The notes: generated by a model from the sequence alone, not told the origin. A stretch of 64,000 bases of DNA from Lysobacterales bacterium (GCA_028285525.1 JANQOZ010000001.1:47667-111666), one strand, 5' to 3'. Shown: positions 33,743-43,306, numbered from the stretch's first letter. A program made the numbers and translations.

Positions 33743-36238
33743 TTAGCCGCCAATACTGTTCGCGGCGTAGAATTCCAGCAATCGCCGTGCGATCTCCTCG
33801 CCCTGGTCGTCCTGCAGGAAGTGACCCGCTTCCAAGAGACGGTCGTGCGCTTGACCCGCCGCACCCGGCACGTTGTCGATAAAGAACTGCTGCGTTTCGC
33901 AGGACCCTAGCAGCCCCGCGTCGTTGCCACCCCAAAGGGTCAGGAAGGGACGGCTAAAGGCGGTTAGGCCAGCCAGTGCGGTTTCCGTTTCCCCTGGCAC
34001 CTCGTTAATCAGAGACGGAAACTTTCGCACGCCGGCCATATAGAGCCGGCTCGGGAACGGCGCGTCGTATGCCGCCTCCTCAGCCGCGGGTAAGTCAAAC
34101 CAGGTCAATGCTTCGAGCGTATCGCCGGGTCGAAACGATATTCCCTTCAGCGCGTAGATCATCCAACTGCCAAAAAAGCTGCTGTCCTCCTGTTCGAACA
34201 GTAAATCGCACCCGTCATAGAACGGCATCTGCTGCTCTGGAATCGCTCCGTAAGGTGATGCCAGGACCAGTACCTCATCGGTATCTTCCACGGCCGGAAA
34301 CGGCTGAAAGCCGGCCGGGAGGTCAGGTAAATTCCCGTTGCCCACCGCGATACTGGCAAACCACTCCGGATTGAGACCGGCGACGCGAAGCCCAATCAGG
34401 CTTCCCCAGTCCTGCACGAACAGGTTGATATCCTCCAGCCTGAGCGCCTCGATGAACTTCTCAAGCCGATCTGAGTGCCCCAGATAGGTGTAGTCATCGA
34501 CGTCGATCGGTTTATCCGATCGTCCCAGACCGAGGTGATCCATGGCGATCACGCGGAAACCGCCCTCAGCGAGTACCGGGATCACTTTTCGATAGAGATA
34601 CGACCAGCTCGGCTGACCGTGGAGCAGCAGCACCACCTCGCCAGTGGCCGGCCCTGCTTCTACGTAGGCCTGTCGCAACCCGTCGATCTCCACAAAATTT
34701 GGCGGGTAGGGCCAATCGGGGAGATTGGCGAACTCGCTGTCCGGCGTGCGGACAAATTTGACGCCGTCGTCGGTTTCAAGGATCTCTGCGTCGGCGCAGC
34801 TCGCCTCGTCGTTTTCAGCGAGTTTGACGGTTTCCGAGATCTTCGCGCCGTCCGCGCCGCTCAGCTCAAACCGCGCTGTCGAGCAGTCTGACGCGACCGT
34901 GATGATGGTGCCCCAAGGGTCCAGGTCAGCGCCAGGTCTCGGGCTTTCGAAAGTTCCTCCTTCTCCACGATACGCGTTGAGGACGCTGGCATCCCCCGGA
35001 CCCAGACGCTCGGCGGTTGTCTCCGAAACCAGCCAGAGCGGTTCACCCGCCGCGTCATAACCGTAGAAAAAGATGGTGGTGCCCGACTCAGACTCGATCA
35101 CGTTGAAGCCCTCGCCGTCGCGCGATGGCTCGAACCAAAGCCCGGCAAAGCGAAACTCATCGTCGGGCGTCAGGAGCTGGTAAGAGTTCTCGAAATCATC
35201 CTGGATGACGGTCGCTTCTCCGCGGGTCTGGACAATGAGGTCCTGATCCAGCGTCACCGCCTCCCATTGCCAGCCGTCCGGCAACGACAGCTCCGACTCA
35301 AGCCCGGGCAGCCGTTCAAGAGACAGGTCAGGATCCACCGTTCTGGCGAGGGAAAACATGACGTATTGCTTTCCGTCATCGGCCGTCAACCGGTAGGTCT
35401 CAGAACCCGCCCAGAGCTCAAAGACGTTCTCGCGCAGCACCGTGTTTTCCCGGTAAGGCCCGCCGGCGCTCAGCTGATCCTGGCTGACGAGAACCGTGGC
35501 CTGGCGCGCCATCTGTAGATCACCGTAGGTACGGATAACGTCGCCGGTCGAGTCGAAGCGACCGCCGTCTGTCACGCCCTGTCTCGGCCCGTTCATTTTG
35601 ATGAAGTCAGCCCCATACGCAGCCTGAATGGCTTCAGCATCCAGCGCAGCGAACCGCTCGGCCGGGCACTCATCGACAAACTGGGTCCCCCAGACTTCTA
35701 CGGTCGCACCAGTTTCGGCGGAGTAGCCCAGCAGGATTTCGCAGTACTGCGCGCCCTTTCGGCTAACGTCGCGAACGCTGCAGTAGCTACCATCGATCGC
35801 GGCCAGCCTGACGGCGTCCGAGACCTTGAAGCCGTCAGGACCATTGAGCTCGAAAACGGCGTTTTCGCAGTTGTCCAGAGAGAAAGTCACCGTACCCCAC
35901 ACATCGAGCACCACCTGCTGCACTGGCCCGTCGAAGCTGCCGCCGGCTCCTCGGTAGACCATCACTGAATCGACAGCGCTGAGATCACTCACTGACGGAA
36001 CCGTGTCGCTCACCAGCCACAGCGCGTTTCCAAGAGCGTCGTATCCGTAGAAATAAACGGTGGTGCCCGCTTCGGACTGCACAACGCTGAACCCCTCACC
36101 GTCGAGACTGGGGTCGAACCACAGACCGGCGAGCCCGGGGCCGACCTCACCGGCTGACGGGTCCGAGGGAGAAACCTGGGCCTCGGCCAGCGAGTAAGAA
36201 CACAGCAGTAGCGCCGCCATGAGTTGTGAACCTGACAT
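33743..36238 (-). CDS. Exported haloalkane-dehalogenase-like hydrolase with duplicated beta domain
   Basis: This 831-residue protein has a signal peptide (MAALLLCSYSLAEAQ). Two copies of a domain of about 120 residues lie near residues 35-155 and 368-490 (GLWFDPSLDGEGFSVVQSE / GLWFEPSRDGEGFNVIESE, then YFYGYDALGNALWLVSD). Residues about 510-831 form an alpha/beta hydrolase matching haloalkane dehalogenases: HGQPSWSYLYRKVIP, the nucleophile D610 in FVQDWGSLIGLRVAG, the acid D773 in LWGGNDAG, and H806 in EAGHFLQDD. The Trp after the nucleophile is one halide-binding residue. Most known dehalogenases are cytoplasmic, about 300 residues and single-domain, so export and fusion are unusual. Whether it dehalogenates or hydrolyses another ester or epoxide is not settled by sequence. 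Confidence 0.85.
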   Translation of the reverse strand: MSGSQLMAALLLCSYSLAEAQVSPSDPSAGEVGPGLAGLWFDPSLDGEGFSVVQSEAGTTVYFYGYDALGNALWLVSDTVPSVSDLSAVDSVMVYRGAGGSFDGPVQQVVLDVWGTVTFSLDNCENAVFELNGPDGFKVSDAVRLAAIDGSYCSVRDVSRKGAQYCEILLGYSAETGATVEVWGTQFVDECPAERFAALDAEAIQAAYGADFIKMNGPRQGVTDGGRFDSTGDVIRTYGDLQMARQATVLVSQDQLSAGGPYRENTVLRENVFELWAGSETYRLTADDGKQYVMFSLARTVDPDLSLERLPGLESELSLPDGWQWEAVTLDQDLIVQTRGEATVIQDDFENSYQLLTPDDEFRFAGLWFEPSRDGEGFNVIESESGTTIFFYGYDAAGEPLWLVSETTAERLGPGDASVLNAYRGEGGTFESPRPGADLDPWGTIITVASDCSTARFELSGADGAKISETVKLAENDEASCADAEILETDDGVKFVRTPDSEFANLPDWPYPPNFVEIDGLRQAYVEAGPATGEVVLLLHGQPSWSYLYRKVIPVLAEGGFRVIAMDHLGLGRSDKPIDVDDYTYLGHSDRLEKFIEALRLEDINLFVQDWGSLIGLRVAGLNPEWFASIAVGNGNLPDLPAGFQPFPAVEDTDEVLVLASPYGAIPEQQMPFYDGCDLLFEQEDSSFFGSWMIYALKGISFRPGDTLEALTWFDLPAAEEAAYDAPFPSRLYMAGVRKFPSLINEVPGETETALAGLTAFSRPFLTLWGGNDAGLLGSCETQQFFIDNVPGAAGQAHDRLLEAGHFLQDDQGEEIARRLLEFYAANSIGG

Positions 36239-36412
36239 AGCAAAATCCTCCGTCGCTTGGTTGATGGAGGAAGCGTAGCGACGTGAAAGTCAGGTAACGC
36301 GGGGAAACTGCCAAGAACTGTTAAGGGGGTTTGGCGGAAGGTTGGTTGCAACATCGCGACCGCGATGCGCTCAAATTGATCGCTAAGCTGATGGCTTTAG
36401 CGAAAGACCCTG

Positions 36413-36485
36413 CCTTCTAACGCGCCAGGCCGCAGGGCACCAGTTAGGCGCCGCTGCGGCCGGGCGTTTATTGCACGTTAGAAGG
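36413..36485. repeat. Long imperfect palindrome with integron attC-like ends
   Basis: CCTTCTAACG and CGTTAGAAGG form perfect 10-bp outer arms. Inside them CGCCAGGCCGCAG pairs with CTGCGGCCGGGCG except for one mismatch. A 9-nt bulge lies on one side and an 18-nt loop at the tip. CTAAC...GTTAG outer arms with a GC-rich inner pair are the layout of integron attC sites, and the size (about 70 bp) fits. The last base of each outer box departs from the RYYYAAC/GTTRRRY consensus and the large bulge is atypical. It lies one base beyond the stop codon of 36487..39780, so a terminator role is the main alternative. The rest of the 248-bp gap holds nothing I can name. Confidence 0.4.
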
Positions 36486-36486
36486 G

Positions 36487-39400
36487 CTAGCGCCAGCTCG
36501 GCGCCCCAGCCTCGGTCAGTGCCGCCTCCAACTCCGTGAGCTGACCGCTAAGCAACGCGTCCAGATCCGCCCTGAGCGCCTCGAACTCGCGACCGGCGAT
36601 TTCATAATCGGCCCGCTGGGTGGCGGTAGGCGCCTGGGTGGTGTTCCAGCCAGTCGCGGCGTTGTACGCTCGTCCCCCGATCGAGGGTGCGGTCGACTCA
36701 TTGAGCCGCTGCCGGATCCTGTCGCCCGAGAGTCGGGTCCTCAGATGACTGAGCGCCGCCCCAAATGCATCCAGACGGATCAAAAGGCTTGGCTCCGCAC
36801 GAGGGGCTCGCAGAGCGGCCGCCTTCATGTGAGAAAGCAGGTTTTCGGTTCGCGACAGCTCCTCTCCCGCGTCAACGACCCGCCGCATCAAGTCAGCCGT
36901 CTCCTGCTGAAACGCCGCGACCGCCGCGTAGTCAGTGCCATCTGGCGCCGACCGAACCGGCTTCACCGCAAACGACTGTGGCTGACCCAGCGGCGCAGCC
37001 GCGCCCTGGCTGATCGCAAACAGCTGCACCGTATAGTCGCCAGGTGCGGCAAGCGGGCCAAGGGGGTCGTTCACCCAGGGCGGGGTGAAATCCGGCGTTG
37101 AGAGATCGACGGCATCGGGTGCGGGAAGGCGAAGGTCCCACGTGGCTCGATGCGTCCCCGCCTGGTTGCCGACGTGCAGCCATCGAACCGGCCTACCGTC
37201 CGAATCGCTGATCCGCAGCAGGACCCGGGGTTCCGCTTCGGTCGCCTCCTGACCGAGCGCCTCCCAGCCGGGGAACGCCACGTCTTTACCTTCCTCCCGC
37301 AGCGCCTTCTCGCTGTCCTGACGAAGCTGCTTTTGCGTCTGGAAAGCTTCAGGAAGGAAGTAGGTCAGCGTTGCGCCAAAGTCCGGATTGGGGGTGCGAA
37401 AGCTGTCGCTGCCCATCGTGGGCATACCGACAGCCTGCCCCGGAACGGCGGGTACATACCACCAGGCATCGCGCACCGGGAACACGGTGGCCTGTTCGCC
37501 GAAGCCCTTGGCGGCCATCGACCGCAGCGGTGAGTAGTCGTCGAGGATGTAGATTCCGCGGCCAAACGTTGCTCCCACCAGGTCGTTGTCTCGGCGCTGC
37601 AGCTTGATGTCGCGGAACGCTATGGTCGGCGCCCCCGCCAGCTTGTGCCAGTTCTCCCCGAAGTTGAGGCTGAAGTACACCCCGTACTCCGCCCCCAGAA
37701 ACAGCAGATTCTCGTTTTCATGATCCTGCTGGATCGCCCAGGCTATCGTGCCGTCGGGCAGGTCTCCGGCAATTGATCGCCAGCTCTTGCCTCCGTCGGC
37801 GCTGACGAAAACGTAGGGCGAAAAGTCGCCCAGCTTGTGCCCGTCCGCGACCGCAAATACCGTCGAGGCGTCGTGCTGGGATGCTTCCAGGTCGTTGATA
37901 AAGAGCGGACTCGTTTTGCCGGGCAGCGCGGCGGCCGGCTGCCACTGCGAATCATCGCCGCCGGAGGCATGAATCTGTCCATCGTCCGTGCCGGCATAAA
38001 GCACACCCTCGGTGACTGGCGACTCGGTCAGCGCAGTGATGGTTGCGTACTTGGACATCGCGCCGTAGTCGTGCAGCGCGTCGACGCTCCAGGTTCGGTC
38101 CTGATACTCCAGCTCGTAACGGTTTTCGTTGCTGGTCAGATCGTCGCTTACAGCCTCCCAGGCATTGCCCCGATCGTCGCTGCGCCACACCCGCTGTGAA
38201 GCAACATAGAGCCTCGCCGGGTTGTGCGGGCTGATCAGAATCGGCGTATCCCAGTTCCATCGCTCAGGGTCTTCGCCCGGTGCGGGCTGCGGCTGGATGT
38301 GGACCAGCTCGTCGCTGTCGCGATGATGGCGAAACATGTAGCCCTGCTGGTACTCCATGTAGGCGATGTTGCTGTCGCTGGGGTCGAACGCGACGGCGTA
38401 ACCATCTGCTCCCAGCGGCACATACCAGTCCTGGTTACGCACACCTTCGGTGATCATGGTTCGGGACGGCCCAAACAGCGTCCCGAGATCCTGCGCACCC
38501 GCCAGGATGTTGTAGAACGGCTCCGAGTTGTCGACCGCAATTTTGTAGAACTGGGAAATCGGGAGATTCGGGAAGTGACGCCAGGTCGCGCCCTGATCAA
38601 AAGATTCATACAGCCCGCCGTCGGTGCCGGCCAGCAGGTGGAGATCGTTCGCTGGATCGATCCACAGCGCGTGGTTGTCGCTGTGCTTTTCCCGGCCGGT
38701 ACCGAGCACCGAAAAGCTTGCGCCGGCATCGCGCGTCACGCGAAAAAACACGTCCATCTGGAACACTAGATCCGGGTTCTGCTGAGACGCGGCCAGCTCC
38801 TGGTAGTAGTGAGGACCCGTACCGCCAGACAGGTAGGGGTTCCGATGGCTCCAGCTCTCGCCAGCGTCGGTGGACTGATAAAAGCCCTTTTCCTCGTCGC
38901 CGGCTTCGATGGTGGCGTAGACGCGGCTTGGGTCAGCAGCCGTGACGGCCAGACCGATCTTGCCAACGTCCCCCTCCGGCAGACCTCGGCTCTTGCGGCT
39001 CCAGGTCGCGCCGGCGTCCGTGGATTTGTAGATCCCGCCGTTTGGCCCGCCAGCCATCAGGCCCCAGACGTGGCGGCGACGCTCATAGGCGGCGGCATAG
39101 ATCACGTCGGGGTTGTCGGGATGAAACTCGATGTCGGTCACGCCGGTGTTCTCATCGATCTGGAGCACGGCCTCCCAGCTGGCGCCGCCGTCGGTCGTCT
39201 TATAGACCCCGCGGTCGCCGCCGGCTGCCCAAAGCGGACCCTCGGCTGCTACATAGACCACATCGCTGTCACGCGGATCGATGAGAATCTTGCCGATGTG
39301 TTCGGACTCATCCAGGCCGAGCTGGGCCCAGGTCGCGCCACCGTCGCCGCTTCTATAGACACCGCTGCCCCACCCGACGTGCCGACCGCTGACGTTTTCG

Positions 39401-39780
39401 CCGGTTCCCACCCAGACAACCTCCGGATTACCAGGGTCGACCGCCACGTCACCGATGGAATAGGAAGGCTGATCGTCGAAGATCGGGGTCCAGCTGGTGC
39501 CGGCGTTGGTGGACTTCCAGACGCCACCGGAGCCGACAGCGACGTACCAGAGATTCTTGTGATCCGGATGAATAGCGATATCCGCGATCCGCCCGCCCAT
39601 CAGCGCCGGACCGATGCTGCGGAGCTTCAGGCCCTTGGCGGCGTCAGCGACGGCCTCCGATTCCTGGCTCACCGCAGCTCCAGAGATCACAGCCAGAACG
39701 GCGGCGAGGATCCATCCCATCACATTTTGCGTGGCAAGCTGGGTTGGCAAACGGGTCTGGGTATCTGGCTTCAAAATCAT
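36487..39780 (-). CDS. Exported sortilin/VPS10-like BNR-repeat propeller protein, copy 2
   Basis: A 1097-residue protein with an N-terminal hydrophobic export segment (VMGWILAAVLAVISGAAV). It contains a long series of Asp-box repeats (GGVWKSTNAGTSW, GVYRSGDGGATW, GVYKTTDGGASW, GIYKSTDAGATW, GFYQSTDAGESW), the same layout as 20409..23576 and 43368..46523. The C-terminal third contains a FlgD/Ig-like block (RVLLRISDSDGRPVRWLHVG) followed by helices (LLSHMKAAALRAPRAEPSL), as in the paralogues. The family is usually annotated as glycosyl hydrolase or sortilin-like; a catalytic site cannot be assigned. An attC-like palindrome abuts its stop codon. The dehalogenase-like gene lies 248 bp downstream on the same strand, and truC is divergent. 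Confidence 0.88.
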   Translation of the reverse strand: MILKPDTQTRLPTQLATQNVMGWILAAVLAVISGAAVSQESEAVADAAKGLKLRSIGPALMGGRIADIAIHPDHKNLWYVAVGSGGVWKSTNAGTSWTPIFDDQPSYSIGDVAVDPGNPEVVWVGTGENVSGRHVGWGSGVYRSGDGGATWAQLGLDESEHIGKILIDPRDSDVVYVAAEGPLWAAGGDRGVYKTTDGGASWEAVLQIDENTGVTDIEFHPDNPDVIYAAAYERRRHVWGLMAGGPNGGIYKSTDAGATWSRKSRGLPEGDVGKIGLAVTAADPSRVYATIEAGDEEKGFYQSTDAGESWSHRNPYLSGGTGPHYYQELAASQQNPDLVFQMDVFFRVTRDAGASFSVLGTGREKHSDNHALWIDPANDLHLLAGTDGGLYESFDQGATWRHFPNLPISQFYKIAVDNSEPFYNILAGAQDLGTLFGPSRTMITEGVRNQDWYVPLGADGYAVAFDPSDSNIAYMEYQQGYMFRHHRDSDELVHIQPQPAPGEDPERWNWDTPILISPHNPARLYVASQRVWRSDDRGNAWEAVSDDLTSNENRYELEYQDRTWSVDALHDYGAMSKYATITALTESPVTEGVLYAGTDDGQIHASGGDDSQWQPAAALPGKTSPLFINDLEASQHDASTVFAVADGHKLGDFSPYVFVSADGGKSWRSIAGDLPDGTIAWAIQQDHENENLLFLGAEYGVYFSLNFGENWHKLAGAPTIAFRDIKLQRRDNDLVGATFGRGIYILDDYSPLRSMAAKGFGEQATVFPVRDAWWYVPAVPGQAVGMPTMGSDSFRTPNPDFGATLTYFLPEAFQTQKQLRQDSEKALREEGKDVAFPGWEALGQEATEAEPRVLLRISDSDGRPVRWLHVGNQAGTHRATWDLRLPAPDAVDLSTPDFTPPWVNDPLGPLAAPGDYTVQLFAISQGAAAPLGQPQSFAVKPVRSAPDGTDYAAVAAFQQETADLMRRVVDAGEELSRTENLLSHMKAAALRAPRAEPSLLIRLDAFGAALSHLRTRLSGDRIRQRLNESTAPSIGGRAYNAATGWNTTQAPTATQRADYEIAGREFEALRADLDALLSGQLTELEAALTEAGAPSWR

Positions 39781-39940
39781 GACTCTCTGTCGGTTGGAAG
39801 GCTTAGATCAACGGCCGGCGTCTGGCCGGGCACAAGATCATATCGGGAAACGAATGGTGCTTCAGCGTTAGCGGCGATCATTACAGCGTGGGTTGGTCGC
39901 TTCGCCCGGGACAAAACCGCAGCATGATAGGCTGCCGGCC

Positions 39941-40687
39941 GTGCCTGACGATGCCCTGGAAATCGTTTACGCCGATGACCACCTGGTGGCGATCAACAAG
40001 CCGCCCGGCCTGCTGACCCACCGAAGCGCGGTAGCGCGGCAGGAGACGCGCTTTGCGATGCAGCTGCTCCGCGATCAGCTGCGCCAGCGCGTCTTTCCCG
40101 TTCACCGGCTGGACAAACCCACCTCCGGAGTCCTGCTGTTCGCCCTGTCGAGCCACGGCGCCCGCCTAGTGTCGGAGCAGTTTGCTCGCCGGGAGGTCCA
40201 AAAGGAGTATCTGGCTGTTGTCAGAGGAATCAGTCCTGCCGAGGGGGTGATCACGCACCCGCTCAAGGAAAAGCTGGACAAGATGACCGACGGGAAGGCG
40301 TTCCGGGACAAACCGGCCCAAGACGCCGAAACCCACTATCGTCGCCTGGCCCAGCTAGAGCTCGCGGTCCGCGTCGATCGCTATCCGCAAACCCGTTACT
40401 CGCTGGTGCATTTAGAGCCCAAGACCGGCCGCAAACATCAGCTCCGGCGCCACATGAAACACCTTGGCCATCCCATCGTTGGCGACAGCACCCACGGCAA
40501 AGGTGTCCACAACCGTTTCTTCGCGAACCATTTCGACTGTCGGCGCCTGCTGCTGGCCTGTACAGCCATCACACTGCCGCACCCCGCGACGGGCAGCCCC
40601 CTGACGATCCGAGCCAGACCGGGCGAGGCGTTCGAGCGCATTCTGAGGGAATTTGGCTGGGATGGGGCTTTGCCTTCCTTTTGGTGA
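39941..40687 (+). CDS. truC: tRNA pseudouridine(65) synthase TruC
   Basis: The protein matches the RluA-family enzyme TruC along its whole length: LEIVYADDHLVAINKPPGLLTHRS, the catalytic Asp in VHRLDKPTSGVLLFALSS, QKEYLAVVRG, and the C-terminal EPKTGRKHQLRRHMKHLGHPIVGDSTHGKG. TruC isomerises uridine 65 in the T-stem of certain tRNAs. I prefer GTG 39941 (V-P-D-D-A-L-E-I), giving 248 residues close to the family length. The track's TTG 39893 adds a basic 16-residue tail unlikely to be conserved. Context gives no operon: it is divergent from a propeller gene and followed 98 bp later by the deiminase gene. Confidence 0.9.
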   Translation: MPDDALEIVYADDHLVAINKPPGLLTHRSAVARQETRFAMQLLRDQLRQRVFPVHRLDKPTSGVLLFALSSHGARLVSEQFARREVQKEYLAVVRGISPAEGVITHPLKEKLDKMTDGKAFRDKPAQDAETHYRRLAQLELAVRVDRYPQTRYSLVHLEPKTGRKHQLRRHMKHLGHPIVGDSTHGKGVHNRFFANHFDCRRLLLACTAITLPHPATGSPLTIRARPGEAFERILREFGWDGALPSFW

Positions 40688-40785
40688 AAGTGATGTGCTC
40701 TTCTCGGTCTGCTGGCATTGTTAGATAGGGAGATGCATAACCCATCCAGACGTCTACCTGAGACGGATTGCTCAAGAGGCCCACG

Positions 40786-42078
40786 ATGACCCGGAAACGA
40801 ACCCTTACAACCCTTTTTTCGCTGATCAGTCTGCTGCTGCTCCAGAGTGCTGCTGCCGATTTCTCCTATCCGCCGGAGTGGACGAAGCAGGAGAGCGTCT
40901 GGATGGGCTGGGAGGCACCCTTCGAATCCCCAAATACGCCAGGCGGTCAGCTGGCGGCAGCACAAAACCAGGTTCGCGTTCAGCTGATCGGCGAGCTGCT
41001 GAGCGGCAGCCGCGTAACCCTGCTCGTCTCGAAAGCCGCCGACGAAGCTCACGCCCGGAAAATGCTGGCAGAGGCAGAGCTGCCGCTCGAGCGCATCGAC
41101 TTCTTTTACGCTCCCGTCGGTGACCCCTTCGTTCGGGACGCCGGGCCTCGCTTTGCCAGCAACGGTAAGGAGCTGGGCGTGATGGACATACCCTGGACCT
41201 GTTATGGCTACGACCCGCAGGTCATTGGCCTTTACCTGGCGGAATGCATTAAGCGCGAAGACACCGCCAACCGGTTTGCGCAGGACCGCTCGCTCAGCAT
41301 GGTCACGGGTCAAGCCGTGTCCGAAGGCGGCGCGCTGGACGCAACGGACACGCTGCTCATGGGTTATCTCGACACCGCGTTGCAACGCAACCCAGGCATG
41401 ACCCAGGCCGAGATTGAGGCCGACTATCTGGCCACCTATGGCAAACAGAAAATGATCTGGCTCAAGCAGTCTCCGGTTTCGGATCGACCGGGTCAGAAGG
41501 CCGGTAAGGTATTCGGTTGGGGTGCCAACGGCCATGTGGACGAATACGCTCGTTTCGTCAACGAAACGACGGTGGTCATCGCCCAGGTAGAAGACGTACC
41601 GGAGAACGATCCGCTCGCGGTGAAGGACGCCGAAATCCTGAGGAGCAACCTGGCGGACCTAAGAGCCGCTCGAACGGTCGACGACAAACCGCTGAACGTT
41701 GTCACGATGCCCGCAGCAAACCCGGTTATGTTTGGATACCAGGCGCCGCTCGGGCTCCCCTCTATTCCGCCGGGCTGGGCGACGCTCGCTGGCATCGAGC
41801 CGACCGAAATGGTGACTCACGTGCCGGCCGTCAGCTATATGAACTTCGTGATTACCAACGACAAGGTCATCGTGCCGGCCTATTGGCAGGAAGGCCTGCC
41901 CGAATCGGTCAAAGCCGACGACCAGCGCGCGGGTGAAGTTCTCGCAGGGCTGTTTCCCGATCGTGAGCTGGTGCGGATCAACCCGCTGCCGATCAACTGG
42001 TGGGGTGGCGGCATGCATTGTATGACGCACCAGCAGCCGGCACTGGCGGCGGCCGAGGCTTCGACAACCGGCCTTTAG
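40786..42078 (+). CDS. Exported agmatine/peptidyl-arginine deiminase-family protein
   Basis: ATG 40786 has AGAGG 6 bp upstream and opens a signal peptide (TTLFSLISLLLLQSAAA). The 430-residue product has the guanidino-modifying fold of the PAD_porph/agmatine deiminase family: an Asp in VRDAGPRF, the catalytic His in GANGHVDEYARFV, and the nucleophile C412 in WWGGGMHCMTHQQP. It converts a guanidinium group to a ureido group with ammonia release. Typical agmatine deiminases are cytoplasmic and shorter, about 340-370 residues. Export favours either peptidyl-arginine modification, as in the Porphyromonas enzyme, or extracytoplasmic agmatine use. The class II deacetylase gene begins 109 bp downstream, which may hint at polyamine metabolism. 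Confidence 0.88.
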   Translation: MTRKRTLTTLFSLISLLLLQSAAADFSYPPEWTKQESVWMGWEAPFESPNTPGGQLAAAQNQVRVQLIGELLSGSRVTLLVSKAADEAHARKMLAEAELPLERIDFFYAPVGDPFVRDAGPRFASNGKELGVMDIPWTCYGYDPQVIGLYLAECIKREDTANRFAQDRSLSMVTGQAVSEGGALDATDTLLMGYLDTALQRNPGMTQAEIEADYLATYGKQKMIWLKQSPVSDRPGQKAGKVFGWGANGHVDEYARFVNETTVVIAQVEDVPENDPLAVKDAEILRSNLADLRAARTVDDKPLNVVTMPAANPVMFGYQAPLGLPSIPPGWATLAGIEPTEMVTHVPAVSYMNFVITNDKVIVPAYWQEGLPESVKADDQRAGEVLAGLFPDRELVRINPLPINWWGGGMHCMTHQQPALAAAEASTTGL

Positions 42079-42187
42079 AGCAGCTTTACTTTTGGCTTGA
42101 GCGCACCGCAGCCCTCGGAGGCTTGAACATTTTTGCCGAACGTCGCACGGTGTCGCCTGATCTGTGCAACCGGCTTCGAGAGGCTCC

Positions 42188-43291
42188 ATGAACACAACGC
42201 ACTTTTATTCGGATGAACGTACCTTCTGGCACAGCACCGGCGTTCAGGCGCTGTTTATGCCGGTCGGCGACTGGGTTGAGCCGCCGGCTGGCAGCTACGG
42301 CGCTGACACGCCGGGGTCGAAGCGCCGCATCGTCAACCTGATTCGGGCCTCCGGGCTCGATCAGGTGGTGAGCGTTCGCTCCGCGGAGCCGGCATCCCGT
42401 GACGACCTCCTGCGCGTTCATCCCGCCAAGTATCTCGATGACTTCAAAGCGCTCAGCGACGAGAACGGCGGCGAGCTCGGTCTCTTCGCGCCGTTCTCCA
42501 AGGGCGGCTTCGAGATCGCTTCCCTCTCCACCGGGCTTGCCATCGCGGCGCTGGAAGCGGTAACCACCGGCGAGGCCGACAACGCCTACGCGCTGTGTCG
42601 ACCTGCCGGGCACCACTGCCTGGCGGAAGAACCGATGGGTTTTTGCCTGTTCGCCAACATTCCGATCGCCATCGAAGCCATGAAGGCTCGCCATGGCGTC
42701 GAGCGCGTCGCGGTCGTCGACTGGGATGTCCACCACGGCAACGGCACGCAGGCCATCTACTACGAGCGGGGCGACGTACTGACGATCTCGCTGCACCAGG
42801 ACCGCTGCTTTCCGCCCGGCTACAGCGGCTTTGAAGACCGGGGCGCCGACGCCGGCGAGGGGGCCAACCTGAATATCCCGCTGCCCGCCGGCAGCGGTCA
42901 CGAGTGTTATCTCTATGCGATGGAGAAGCTGGTCTTACCGGCGCTGGACGCCCAAAAGCCGGACCTTATCGTGGTCGCCAGCGGCCTCGATGCCAACGCG
43001 GTAGACCCGCTTGCTCGACAGCTGCTGTACGGCGAGAGCTATAGGGCGATGACCGGCCTCATGATGGAGGCTGCCGACCGGCTCTGTGGGGGCAAGCTGG
43101 CCATCGTGCACGAGGGAGGCTACGCCGAGGCCTATGTCCCGTTCTGTGGTCAGGCGATTGTTGAGGCGCTCAGCGGCAGCGAGCCGCTGGTTGAAGATCC
43201 CGAGACCGAATTCTTCGGCGCTCAACAGCCCGGCGACCGCGCCCTGGCTTTTCAGAAAGACTGGGTCGACGATCTGGCAGGACAGCTTTAA
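42188..43291 (+). CDS. Class II histone-deacetylase-family amidohydrolase
   Basis: The start at ATG 42188 is supported by GAGAGG 5 bp upstream; the track start lies before it. The 367-residue protein has the arginase/deacetylase fold with zinc-site motifs typical of bacterial class II HDAC homologues: RPAGHHCLAEEPMGFCLFAN, VVDWDVHHGNGTQAIYY (zinc Asp and His), LVVASGLDAN and VHEGGYAEAYVP. Members remove acetyl groups from lysine, polyamines or other amides. The L-D-A-N and the HDAH-like N-terminus favour the class II group, which often acts on acetylpolyamines or trifluoroacetyl-lysine-type substrates. It has no signal peptide. Its upstream neighbour is an arginine/agmatine deiminase, and a hairpin follows the stop. 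Confidence 0.9.
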   Translation: MNTTHFYSDERTFWHSTGVQALFMPVGDWVEPPAGSYGADTPGSKRRIVNLIRASGLDQVVSVRSAEPASRDDLLRVHPAKYLDDFKALSDENGGELGLFAPFSKGGFEIASLSTGLAIAALEAVTTGEADNAYALCRPAGHHCLAEEPMGFCLFANIPIAIEAMKARHGVERVAVVDWDVHHGNGTQAIYYERGDVLTISLHQDRCFPPGYSGFEDRGADAGEGANLNIPLPAGSGHECYLYAMEKLVLPALDAQKPDLIVVASGLDANAVDPLARQLLYGESYRAMTGLMMEAADRLCGGKLAIVHEGGYAEAYVPFCGQAIVEALSGSEPLVEDPETEFFGAQQPGDRALAFQKDWVDDLAGQL

Positions 43292-43306
43292 CACGGCATA
43301 ATGTCG

